In this document: in pieces, positions 1 through 12,500 of the stretch
How positions within the stretch are numbered: position 1 is the stretch's first letter
How the letters are laid out: every line of letters begins with the position of its first letter
Translations under genes and position numbers: made by a program
Assembly (NCBI RefSeq): GCF_032118995.1
Contig: NC_092650.1
Location: 27,816,501 to 27,880,500, forward strand
DNA length: 64,000 nucleotides
Origin: Asterias amurensis
Lineage: Eukaryota; Echinodermata; Asteroidea; Forcipulatida; Asteriidae
Reading direction: 5' to 3'
Notes under the pieces: generated by a model
Seen by the model: only the letters and a program-made list of their open reading frames with translations
What the model was told of the DNA's origin: nothing
Databases searched by the model: none

Positions 1-257
1 AATGTTTAGGGGGGGGGGGGCAAAAGCACACCTCAAAACGTTCTCTATGTAGCAATTTTGATAATCAAGATTTGGACTCAATTTGTTGATAAACGTTTCA
101 GACTGTAATAAAAAGAGGAAGGAACCAGGCATGGCTCTTGGGGGGGGGGGGTCTAGAATGGCTGGAGGATTTTTTTTTGTTAATTTCTCCCCAATACACA
201 AAGAATAATCTACTTAATGCCAGAGAATATTAAGAGAACAAAATAAAGATGACTGAC

Positions 258-516
258 CTGTCAAGTGATAAACAGAGATGAAACCCAGACCAAACCTCCC
301 AACCTTTGTGAGTTCATCAATCTTTCCACTCTGTTCAGGATGTTGGATGTTATACCAGTCTGGCGGTTTAAAGACAGCATCGTTGTAAGCATACAGGGCT
401 GGACCTTGGAACTGACCAAGCTCACTTGTCCAGAGTTGATCCTTGGAGTGTTGTGACTTATCAAACAAGAAGATCACCTTGGTTGCCTCAGCATCATCAG
501 CATTCTGCACAAGCTC
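258..516 (-). CDS. Exon 3 of the minus-strand sacsin paralog
   Basis: This exon encodes the first half of the first GHKL (HSP90-type) ATPase fold: the N-box ELVQNADDAEAT and the glycine box GRFGLGF. The acceptor CAG reads at 517-519 and the donor GTCAGT begins at 257. It is the mirror of 32492-32750. Residue differences from that copy are minimal (GKIDEL here, GKVDEL there). Confidence 0.88.
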
Positions 517-3500
517 CTGCCATGAGGAATAAAATTGCATAATAGATTATTGAACTCTGTTTTTTTAAACTGAATTCAGCCTTTGGCTGCGAATTTTGAA
601 TGTTTTTTAATAAACCAATAATAATAATTAAGGTAACACCTACATAGCCAACAATTGAAGCAAAGTGCAAGAACTTGCATAGCATAATTTTGAGCTTGTT
701 GATTTAACAATTTGCATGTTCAACCATCATTCATGTGACTGCATGCTCCGATGATTAAAGGCTCTTTGAACTGTATGGTCTGACTCACAAACCATCTCAA
801 CCATGGGGCAGGAATCCTTCATTAGGGAAACGAGCCCAGTCTAATGTCACGCTGGAGGTTATTAGCGACTTTGCACTATCCCTTACATCTTAGGATAGAA
901 AAGCCCGGTATTGGTTTCAGTAATGTAAACAAGGGTGCTAACCCCATGGTTGACCGCAGATGAGTCCTAGATCATGTCAATCATTGTGTGGAGAGAACGT
1001 GTGAGTCCATGCACAACCTGCTGCTTGATCCTATTAGCACACTAGCACACGGTCTCATTATGCAGTCCCCATAGTACCCCAATAGTACAAGGTTTCGGCC
1101 ATGGAGGTAGAAACTATTTCACTATTTCTACCTCCATGCTGCTATCCTGATGCAACTGGCCAAATAACAGAATGTTGTTACAGCAAAACAACGAAGCTCA
1201 AAATGGAAAAGAGATTTGGGACTTCATTGATGCACCTTTCATAAATCAGAACCTCTTCTTTTACGGGACACATTGCCTTGATCGGGCGAGTTGATAAAAA
1301 GCATTGTAAACATTCGAATGGCATTCGTTATGATATGTTTATAATAGAAATATTATGTTTTAAAAGTAGAATACTGTACAGGGACAGAGATCCACACTAC
1401 AACTCTTCAGCCAAAAAGAATGAGAAGTCTCAAGTAACAACCCTTGTAAAAAAGTACCATGGTTTTACCATGGTAACCATGGTTTTATGATGGTTACCAT
1501 GGTTAATCCATGGTAAAACCATGGTAGTGTTCTCATAGGTGGTACTCCAATGGTTATACCATGGTTTTACCATGGTTTTATCGTGGTTGTCATGGTAAAT
1601 CGATGGTATCTATGGTACACCTATGGTTTAATGATGGTTACCATGGTTAATCCATGGTAAAACCATGGTGGTGTTCTCATAGGTGGTACTCCTATGGTTA
1701 TACCATGGTTGTACCATGGTTTTATCATGGTTGTTATGGCAAATCGATGGTATCTATGGTACATCTATGGCAATAAAATGTTTTCATCATGGTAATGCCA
1801 TGTATAACTATGTGATAAAACGTAAACGAGGAATAATGTTAAATTAACTGGCCTAAAGTTAGTGTTTAGACAGTGTACCCAAAATAAAACTCCATATTAT
1901 TTTTACAAGTACAATCAATAAAAAGCAGCACACAGCGAAAGTCAAATTACATTGTTTCATCATTTATTACTCCTTAAACTCACAACCATTGATTTTCCCA
2001 AAAATAAGCATTCCTGAGGGAGTTACAAAATTAATTACATCTATTTAATCAAATACATTCAGTTCATAGAAATGTAACTTTTAAAGTACATGTACAGAAT
2101 GACCATACAGTCGAGTGTGGACAGATTAATCATATAAAGCATTTAATTTATAAACAAGTTGATAGTTGAATTTAGTCACCTTCACATGTATTCGGGAGCT
2201 TAATAACATAATCAGTGTTTTCCACTTTTACCAGCATCGCCTTCCTAATTTGCACATCGCTATGCAGTGCAACATAGGCACCTCTAGAAATAGCATGAAT
2301 AAAACCAACCTGGCATCCAAGCTCATCATCAAACTCATTTCTTAAGGTTTGTTCAATTTCCAACTCTTGAACTAACAACATAACATGTTGTAGACAATCA
2401 CAGTCAATACCAGCTCCACATACATGGTTCTTAAATGAAATAAGACCCACAATCTCGGCTAACATCCCTCTGACATCTATAATAGAATTGTTACGCCTGA
2501 ATTTACTTGAGTAACTTCTTGATGTAAGCAGTGCATTTTGCAATATGAATCTATCATAGCAATTCACATTAGCAGTAATTAAATGCTGCCCCAGCAAAGT
2601 TTCAATAGCATATCTAAAAGACTGGGTCACGTACAAAGTTTTAGGCAGTCCAAGGCATACCAAGGTTGTATCACCCCTCACAATTTTTAGAACATTTTTT
2701 ATGAAACGTGGACCACCCAGAAGCCTTGAAACATAACATGCAGTTCGTTCAGATGAAATTAGTGGCGCATTTCTTTTTATATCTTGAAACCTACAAATGG
2801 ATTGAAAAATTTGTTGAGGCACGTATCTTGTTCCTGAAAACATCGTTTTCAAGCAACCGTTAAAATCTTCAAACATAAAAGCAGATGTACCCCACAATGG
2901 TCCCCAGTTATTGACACTGTCGGACATGTGCAGCAATAAGTGAACATTAAATGTTGCTTGTGTTGCGCCATACAATGGTTCCATATAAAGAACAAATTTG
3001 TGGAGAAGAAAATCACACCATTGCAGAGTTTGTTTTGATATTTTGCATGTGTTTAAATGAAAAATTGCACATGCAAGCATCGACCAATGTGCCAAATATT
3101 TAGCAGGTAAAATATCCTTAAGTATCAATGGAGAATACAACAAAAATGACCGCCATTCATTGGCCTTCCAAAATTTCAATTCAGACAGGGATCTTGGCAA
3201 TCTTGTTATTTCTTTGGTAGCTTGTATAAACTTTAGCCTTGCGCATATATCTGCGCTGCGTCTACCCAGATACCACTCGTTTGAACTATTTGATGGATTA
3301 AGCCACATGGCAACAATCCTTCTCACTGTTCCCAAACAAACTGCATGCATATAATCTGGAATAAAACTGGAGATTATGTTAAAGTAAGTCAGAAATGACA
3401 GAATGCTGACTCCTTTCACTCCATCAATACTTCTTCGAGATTCATCAGCAAGTATACTAGCACGCTTTGTCTCTTTTTCTTCACGCAGTGGAGGTTGAGG

Positions 3501-6500
3501 GTGCTTATAAAGATATTTCATACTGTTTGTTACATAATCACCTTTATGTTTACAAAAACCACAGCCGTAAAATCCATTGAACTGAATGAATTTCTGCAAC
3601 ATCGGTCTTGCAACTGTATCTACAGTGCAAACAAGACAAAATACTCGGGAAACTACCACATTGTTATTCAATTTCCACACAAATCCTGTAGATGATAAGC
3701 TGTTGCACTCATCAATGAATGGTTTTAAGAATATGTTCATATCAGGCTTTTTATCTCCAAACCAAAGAGCCGTCAGTAGAACATTCTCTCTGCGCAGTTT
3801 CATTGGCAGTTCATTAATTGAACACAGAACTGGCCAAATGCTAAACTTAGATGACTTAAAAATAGGCACACCATCAGTGTTCCACAACAAAGAAATATTT
3901 TTGTTGTCAGATAAGAGACCATCATCAACAAGCTTCCGATACATTGCACCATCTTGGATATCACATATATTATTTCCGTCTGTAGTGTGGACTCGATTCA
4001 TTAACAATGAACCAAGCCCATCTGTTTCCATAACATGCTTTAGTTGGGAAAAAAGAGGCATAACCATGAAAAAATTTCCATTCTTCAAACTTGTATCTTT
4101 ATCAAAAGCTTTGTTACAGTGCTGACAATGATCTGGACAACTATCATCTGAACCTAAATATACCTGACAAGAACAGTAAAAATGAAATTCTGTAACACCT
4201 TTATATCCTGTGAAGCTATTACCGAAAAGATACTTGGAGGTTGGCAAGCTGTTTGGACAGTGCATATTAATTAAATCTATAAGGTCTTGTAGCGCAACCC
4301 CTGAAATATGGTGTTTCACAGCATAGGTCAGTACAGCCAGAAGACTATCCATCCTGTTCAAGTCAGTCCCTTCAGAGGATATAGGCTGATCACCATTTTC
4401 CACATGCAGTGTGCGTCTATTCTGCAACATAATAAAAAATTATTATTGTTATTTAAGATTTACTAACCTAGTATTAAACAGCAGTACACATATATGTATA
4501 TACATGGTCCCAACATGAACAACAGAGTTGATGTTCACGTTTCACTAGTGTGGGGGCATGCGCTACCCGGAAGTGGAGGAAGAACATTAATATTCTGTAA
4601 TGTTGCGCATTACATAATTCCGGTGCACAGAGACCAGACTTAATGGCACATGCCTTGGTTTTATGCCCACAATGATTTCCCAAACCATTACAACTAATAA
4701 TGAGATTAGTTTCCAACCTATAATTAGTATAAATAACAAAAGTTGAAGCCCATTTCAAACATCATAAATTTTTATTAATATTAGAAATTCACCTGTAAAT
4801 GTTCCCTTACCTGCTCATGACCACCATCCACGTGTTCTTCGTGTACAGCAGGGTCAGCATATATATCGTTATCGCTATCAGAATCAGACACTGGAAAAGG
4901 TTCTTCCTCCTATTGAACAATAAAGTGACATGGCTGTCATCAATCACAAACTACTCCATGCAATAATATTAAAAGTATATGACCAACTTAGAATGGTGTA
5001 TTTATTATAAATTGGGGCATTATTGATAAGAAAATATTTACCTGATCACTGCCTTCCATGTCTTGTTCCCTTGCTTCTGCAGTGCCAATGTTGCCATCAT
5101 TACCAAAGTTGAGATCTTCAGAATCAGACAGTGGGAAGTATTCATCCTACAAATTTATAAAAAAAAAAATTTAATGGTTAATAAAATCCCTCAACTAGTT
5201 TTTCTGATTTCGAAATTTTACTCCTAAACTCTAAACTTTACAAATCTTAGTCTGGTTCTTACACTAGCCCAGGTTGGACTCCTCCATTGCATTCAACCTG
5301 ACCGGGTCCAGGGTAAAGGTCCCATACCCTGCGGAAAAAACTACAATTTCTTAAAATATTTTTACTTCATGGAATATTTTTACTTCATGAAACTTTGTTC
5401 ACTTTATTCATTGTGTGTCTAGCTAGGAACTCTTTAGAATGGCGGATGCAGAGTTTCGAACGGATGCGTGGTTGTAGTGTGTACGATTTTTTTTAGAAAT
5501 GTCATCTATTCTATGGATATACTTCTAGAAACTATAAGCCTTATAGTTATAGTTTCTAGAAGTACTGCTGTGAGTGTGAATAGGCCTATTTGTTTTTGGG
5601 GTCCCCCCCCCAAAAAAAAAAAAAAAAAAAAAAAAAAACAAAAAAAAAACAATGAAAATCGAATTGAAATAAAATAATTTAATAAAAAATGCCCCATTTA
5701 AATTTTACAAGCTTCGAGTTCGAATGTTTGCAACAAAAAAACATAATTTATAAATACTAACCTCATCCAAATTTTGGTGGACTTCGTCATTGTTGAGCAT
5801 GATGATAGCAAGGCCATGATCATGTGCTTCGCCTTCGTCAATGGAATGGTGGTCTGAAGAGCTCTTCTGCTGATTCAGCTCGCGCTCTGGCAATGGCATT
5901 GCTGGTGCTGGTGGTTGGTCCAGCACATCAATTTCCCCGTCACGATGATCCAAATTTTCGTCAGAAGATGTTTCATATTCGTCTTGAGATTGATCTAACT
6001 GTCTCCTAATAATAGTTGCTCGAGGAATTGTTAGATCTTCTTCTTCCAAAAATCGTTTATACGGAAGACGGCGGCGTTGTCCGTCACCATCCATCTTCGT
6101 TTCGGTAAGCTATCCGGGTTGCTTACCTGATCGGTGTTCAGACGGCGGGTATCCGTTTGGGTCTGATTCGTTCAGACAACACGTCCGTCAGACAACTCGA
6201 CCGTTCCTACGATTCTACCATTCGGACAACTCGGCGGAAATACGTGTATTGTAAGTAAACAGAGGTCGACCATTCAACCGGCCGTCGATTTGTCTTGGCT
6301 ATCCGTCGAGCTGTCCCAAAGTCGAGTTTTCTGAACTCCCCAGTTTTCCGCACGGTCGAGCTGTCTCAAATCATCTAAGACTTCCAGTTGACCGAACGGT
6401 CGAGTTGTGCGACGGACGAGTTGTCTGACATTCTACCGATCGACCCCTCTTGTGTTTGCACACCTAGGGCTTGGTAAGTCATGGAAACAAGGTTGTACAT

Positions 6501-9500
6501 ACATGTACAACACGCATGCAAGGAGTGATGCACGCCAGCTATTATTTATTTGTTTGTAGAATATTACAAAATACCGTAAACAACATCAGCAATGATTGTA
6601 ACGTATTCAGTCATCTACATATACATTTTTTAGAGAACATTCGATAATTTTAGGCAAAAAAGTGTAGTTTTTGGCACGATCACGTGATACGTTTTTATCC
6701 AATAAGAGTCGGGGTATGATGACGTTGCACGATCATGCGCACATCTATCCGTTTTTTGCCACGTCATCGGCAGTTTGAATGAACGTCGACGTCAGCAGCA
6801 GAGCAGCAGGAGACGACCTCTACACTCTATAGCTCGCGACCGGAGTTTTTATTGTCATTCAAATAAATTGAACTTTGATCCTTTTTTATCTGGTATTCAA
6901 TATTATAATGAAGAAGTATGCACTTTTTGAGTTTACGGACGACGCCAGTGTTGAGGTGGGTGAAGTCAGCTGGATAACAAATGTTGAGCAAAAAGATCTT
7001 CCTTGTGTGATAACTGAAAAGGAAATGGTGACGGTTTTGTGGCCGATCTCGGGCCACGGCGGAACGGCGAAGCACGATTCCTACAAGGCAATTGTTCTTG
7101 CTATAAATGGTGAGTAAAATATTAGTTTAAAAAAAACATAGTTTAGACCTCGGCCTAGGATATTTTGTTAAAAAAAAAAAAAAAATCATGCCGGATGGTG
7201 CCAGTTTGCTGTCAATTGGTTATTGAAAATAGTGATCTATATTTTATAAATGTCAACTTTAATTTTAAAATCCTCACTTGATATTGTTTGATTTTGAACG
7301 GTTGTTTTTTTCCTCCAATTCTAATTTCAGATTCCAAACTCAAGTTGATTGAGAAGAGGAACAAGCTGGTCAAGGGGGAATCCATAGAAACCGATTTTGA
7401 AAGGGGTAGGGGAAAGCGAAGGAAGTACCCCTCAACTAGGACAAGGGTGCCATCATCAAGCAGTTCCGAGTCCGATTCGGAAGAAGAAGAAGAAACAGCA
7501 CAGAAGGTTTGTTAAAAAATAAAACATAGGCTATATGCTCATAAATGTTTGTGCTCTACTAACAACAAATCCAGTAGTATTATAGTAAGGTTATTTTGCA
7601 TGACTCCATGACCATGAGCGAAACACTTGTACATTTTAATATGATTTTATTTCCATATTACAAAAATTTAAACAAAACCCCAAATCCTCAATTTGCAGCA
7701 CCACCAACCGCACAATCTGCAGAATTAGGCGAGTTAAAAAAAATGCACATAAAAAAATGTTGTTGATGTCTGCACTGCAAGTTTAAGTACTATATAGTTG
7801 CAACAAATTAGCAACATTTGCAAACTAAGGACTGTGTAGCGGTAGTGTAAGGACTAAGGTTGCGAGTTGTTTTTTTCTTGAAAATATACAAATGTAATAC
7901 AATGATGAAAAATTGTTTATTCATATTATAAGGGCCATCCTGGCCATGGCTTTTCTCGGTGTGTGTTACTCTATGAATTGAATGGTAGGGTGGTCTCTCA
8001 AAACAAACTTCAAGTAAATGTATGTAAATTATATAATTGTTTTCTTCTTTAGGCCAAGAAAAAAAGGTCCTCAAATGACAGCGGCACAGTGCAGCAAGGC
8101 ACAATGCTTGCACGGGAACTGCGACAACAGATGCAGTCAACTTCTTACAATATTGAGGTATGTTACAGGCATGTTTGCTTTATTTTTTGTCAGAATATTT
8201 GTTCTATTTTGTGTGAACCTTTTTGCTTGAGGATAAAATGGGGTGTGTACAGCATAGTGAACTCCTGTAGTGTAAAAACCAAGACTTACATCATGAATGG
8301 TATTATTTTCATGGCTGCAGGATCAGGAAGCTGCCGAGATATCTCCCGATGATGAGAAAGATTACAAAAGCATCATTGCGGGACTTCAACGAGAGTTGAA
8401 GAAGGAGCGTAGCGAAAAAGAGAGACTCCAGAACCAGTTAATGTTTTTTAAAGGTTTGCCTACCATTTCTTTGTGTTTTTGTAGGACCCATAGTTATCCT
8501 TTATTTTTATAGGGATAGCAAAAGTTGGTGTCAGTGTGGATTGCAGATTGCAATAATTAATAGATGATCAACGTCATGTGGGAAATGAAAACAAAGCGAG
8601 ATCGGACCCCGCAAATTGAGGTCGTGCATCCCGTCTATGCCAGAAAGGGACTGCACACTTGAGTGACCTTTCATTAGTGAATTTTTGATTTACTTTTGTT
8701 CACAAAAGGTGCATCAATACGCAATCATTCATGTACCTGAGTGGAAACGACCGCAGTTCCTGTCTGCGATTAATCCATTTCTGTGGTCAGATCTCTTAAT
8801 TATGGATCTTGTGGGATTGCGGTCTTACATGTTTATCTATATAGTTTCAAAATTCATGAATTTTTGTATAATATTTATCAATTTTACAGGTATTCCTGAC
8901 TTTATACAGACATTCAAGACGTTCATGGCAGAAATGCAAAGAAAGAGGGCACCTAAGGTAAAAACATTTTCTTGAAATTTACAACAAGTTAGACAAAATA
9001 CTTATGTTTATAAACTTGTTTGTATCCCCCCCCCCCCAGAAATTTCGTTTTCTACCTGGACATTGAACTCTTTTATATCCTTCCTATACAAATTATTTTT
9101 GCACAGAACAATCTCAACCTTCCTGCAGCAGCGGTTGGACCGGAAAGAGTTGTGATACATGAAGCTCCTTCACTGATGGATCTTGAGGATGAAGATGAAG
9201 TAAGCATTATTATACTATTATTTGTTTCAATTCATAAAGTGCTACACTGCAAAGATTTTTCTTTTACATCCTTGGTTTGGTCTTTTCAAGTAAGATTTTT
9301 CTTTTAAATAGAGTTGGTTCTCATCTTTGAATAATGTTATTTGAGGCCTTCAGCTGGATTGGAATTGTTTAAGATGATCATCACCCACAATAATTAAGCA
9401 GTGTTCATCATCAGAGTCAAGCATTTTTCTAAATATATGATCAGAGCATACTGATTGAAACGTTTAGCTGGTATTAAAACCAGATGTTCTTTGAAGGTTA

Positions 9501-12500
9501 TTTTACCTACAAGTTGTTACAAGGTCATAAGTATTACAGAAGTGTTTTAAATATCTTAATTCAGCAGGTTAACTTGAGCTCCAATGTGAGAGTAAAGAGA
9601 AAGCTGCTAGCAAGATGCAACTCATCTGATCCCCGCAAGTTGACATCTGACTTGATGGTGCTTTTGTTCGGCCGAGAGATGCTTGCCTCCCACTCCCTGA
9701 CGGGCAGCAAGAATACAAGGGGCGTTTCAAAGCCGGCCTTGAACACAAACAAGGTTGATGCAATATTAGGTACGCAACTACTAACTCATTATCTTCTTGA
9801 ATCCCAATTTCCGATTTGATGATCCTTGGCAACAACTCTGATATATTTCCTATATTGCATGGTGCAAAATGTGTTTTTCTCATGCGTATTGCGCTTGTTA
9901 ATCTTTGCGCAAAGAGTTTAGCTGCAGAATTTACTGTAAATACAAAAGTGGCGCGTTTGCATTTAATTCACTTAATGGAAGGAATGCTTCTCAAAAACAA
10001 GCAGATGGTTTTGATTCATTGATTTCCTGATTAAGTTACTGCAAAAGAATGTCAGTTTACAGCAAAATTACTTTATTATTTTTTCACAGCATATGTCACG
10101 AACAAGTTCAAGGATGCAAGTGCGGAGTCAATAAGGTTAGTGATGACCAATAAACTGAGCAATGAGGGGAAGCTACAAAAGAAGAAACTTGCCACTGCAC
10201 CTGAGCAGCCAGATCCAGATCAGTAACACCTCACCAGTAGATCAGAGGCATCTCTTAAGTAGGATTTGAAACTTTGCACCGATAACATTCGGTAAAATTG
10301 TGTGTGCTTTCAGATGCCTGAATAAAGGGCTTCAGGCCTTACGTCTTTTTCAGATTTATTTTTTTTAGTGAGAAATTACCGCCTTCTCAAAAACTACTAC
10401 TACTGATTACCAAAAATGTCCAGTGCCTTTAATATATATCAAAAAATATTAGTAATCGAGTTAATCAAATTTTCACTAACCTATGATTGCCGTATCAGTA
10501 AAAGGGAAAGTTCTTTGGAACATACACAGCATTCTTCTGTATGGCTTTATGCTAAAGTAAAGTGTTCCCATTATGAAACTATGCAAAACCTGTTGTGTTG
10601 TATTCAACATGAACAAAAAATACCTTTTTATCTAATATTTGTGTCACGGCAATTAAGAAAGTAAGGTCTTTTATTATTATTATTTTCACGACGATACTTT
10701 GTAACAAAACTATTTGTAAGCAATTTGTAACCTTCAGAATTCTGTGCCAAAATGAGAGTTTTTTTTAAATTGTTGATAATCTTTTTGTCTAACATTGTTT
10801 TAGTATCATATTTTCAGTTGATTTAATTGTTGCACTTTTCGACTACTGGAGATAGCCCGATCGATTGGTTTTACCATTATTTGTCATTTTCATACACTTG
10901 ACTTTATCCCATTGGAAAGTGAGATGAAATTCCATGTTTCGCCGATGCTGGCTCAAACATTTTAAGAACGAAAACGGAATACATTGTTTACTTAACTTGG
11001 GAACTGCAACTAATAACCATGTTTAAAAGAGAGCTTTACTAATAGGATAGTTTGTGTCTTTTAAAAAGACTTGTGTTTGCTTGCCAAATCAACTATGGAA
11101 TTCATTGACACTTACAATCTATATCAGTTATCAAACCGTGTTGTCAGTAAGTCATTACAATGAAGTAACATGTACAAAATTAAATGACAAGTAACTTGAT
11201 GTACTAAATAAATGTTTGACTATAATCTTAACAAGTTTTAACATTCCATTTATTTTCAGTGTGTGGCTATAGGAAGTTGCATGCGGACAGATGTAAATAC
11301 AGTTCTACCATGGTTTAATGTACCCATTTTATCACAGGTATCTTGTACCATGGTTGTGTCATGGTTGTACCATGGTACATCTTACCATGGTTTTATCATG
11401 GTATCTCGTACCATTCTTGTACCATGGTATCTTGTACCATGGTACAACCATGATACAAAGTACCATGGTATAACCATGGTAAGATGTACCATGGTACAAC
11501 CATGGTACAAGGTACCATGGTATCACCATGGTTCAAGGTACCATGGTAAAACCATGGAACAAGGTACCATGGTAAAACCATGGTACAAGGTACAGCTACC
11601 ATGGTATAACCATGGCACAATGTACCATGGTACAACCATGGTTTTACCATGGTAAACTGTACCATGGTAGAACCATGGTACAATATACCATGGTTATACC
11701 ATGGTAAATTGTACCATGGTTTTACCATGGTACAGTTTACCATGGTAAAACCATGTTAAACCGTATCATGGTAAAACCATGATATAACTATGGTACAGTA
11801 CCATGGTACTACCATGGTACTACCATGGTTGTGTCCAAATTACCATCGATTTGTACCATGGTATTACCATGGTAAAATTTACCATGGTTTTACCATGGTA
11901 CTTTTTTGTAAGGGAATATATGAAATTTCCGTGTACAACTTATGCAACCAACTACGGAAACGGCAGGAAGCCGTCTCCAGAAAGCACCACAAAAATATCG
12001 TTTTTCGAGCTTTAAAATGGAGGTTGGTCCCTCTCAAGAAGGTGATGTTAAACTACAGTTGTTTGCCTTCTGCCGTATGGTTAGACCAAATAGCGAATCG
12101 GGATACCGGTGGTTGTTTGAGATCCCATTGAATGCACCTACACAGCACTATTCGGCGGTGGCAGAGAATGCTCCGTTTAATTCAATTAAATTCAATACAA
12201 TTCAAGTGCACATTTCCAAATCTCCACATAACAACAGAATAAGTGCACTTACATGTTCACATGTTTAAAAATGTACCGGTTTAAGAGGTATATTCCCTCC
12301 TTTTAAACGTCATTTAAGCGTGCAAGTATACTATTGGAAAGTCCAATTCTTGAAGATTTATGTGATATTATTTTGGTTTTTATCCCACCGTAAGCTGGAA
12401 TAGTTATGATCATGTGGAAAATTTCTCGAAAATGAGAAGTAACGTCAACACAAGTTTGGAACTCAAACCTGCTACGCGTTAGGGGCATACCAATCTTAAG

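Larger units (their letters stand above)
1441..11914. mobile_element. CACTA/EnSpm-like transposon with two head-to-head genes (transposase + BEN protein)
   Basis: The left end reads CCCTTGTAAAAAAGTACCAT and the right end, inverted, reads CCCTTACAAAAAAGTACCAT. Only two bases differ in the first 20. Both ends are flanked by AA (1439-1440 and 11915-11916), a plausible 2-bp target duplication. Inside the ends lie arrays of the palindrome ACCATGGT. Further in are a transposase-like gene (minus, 2172-6094) and a BEN-domain gene (plus, 6908-10226), which share a promoter region and end near the two arrays. Subterminal repeat arrays and a short target duplication are typical of CACTA elements. Both reading frames are open with clean splice sites, so the copy looks whole and young. 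It is nested in the 17.5 kb element. Confidence 0.82.

Noticed and set aside
1-257. Poly-G runs here and at many other sites (for example 12870, 22610, 31020, 49634, 53900)
   Set aside because: Simple homopolymers without flanking structure; some may be of uncertain length in the assembly.
3160-4125. Plus-strand open frames inside the transposase exon
   Set aside because: Antisense shadows of the minus-strand transposase.
11263-11743. Open frames rich in YHGTTMV and similar
   Set aside because: Produced by the palindromic ACCATGGT array on both strands; not a gene.
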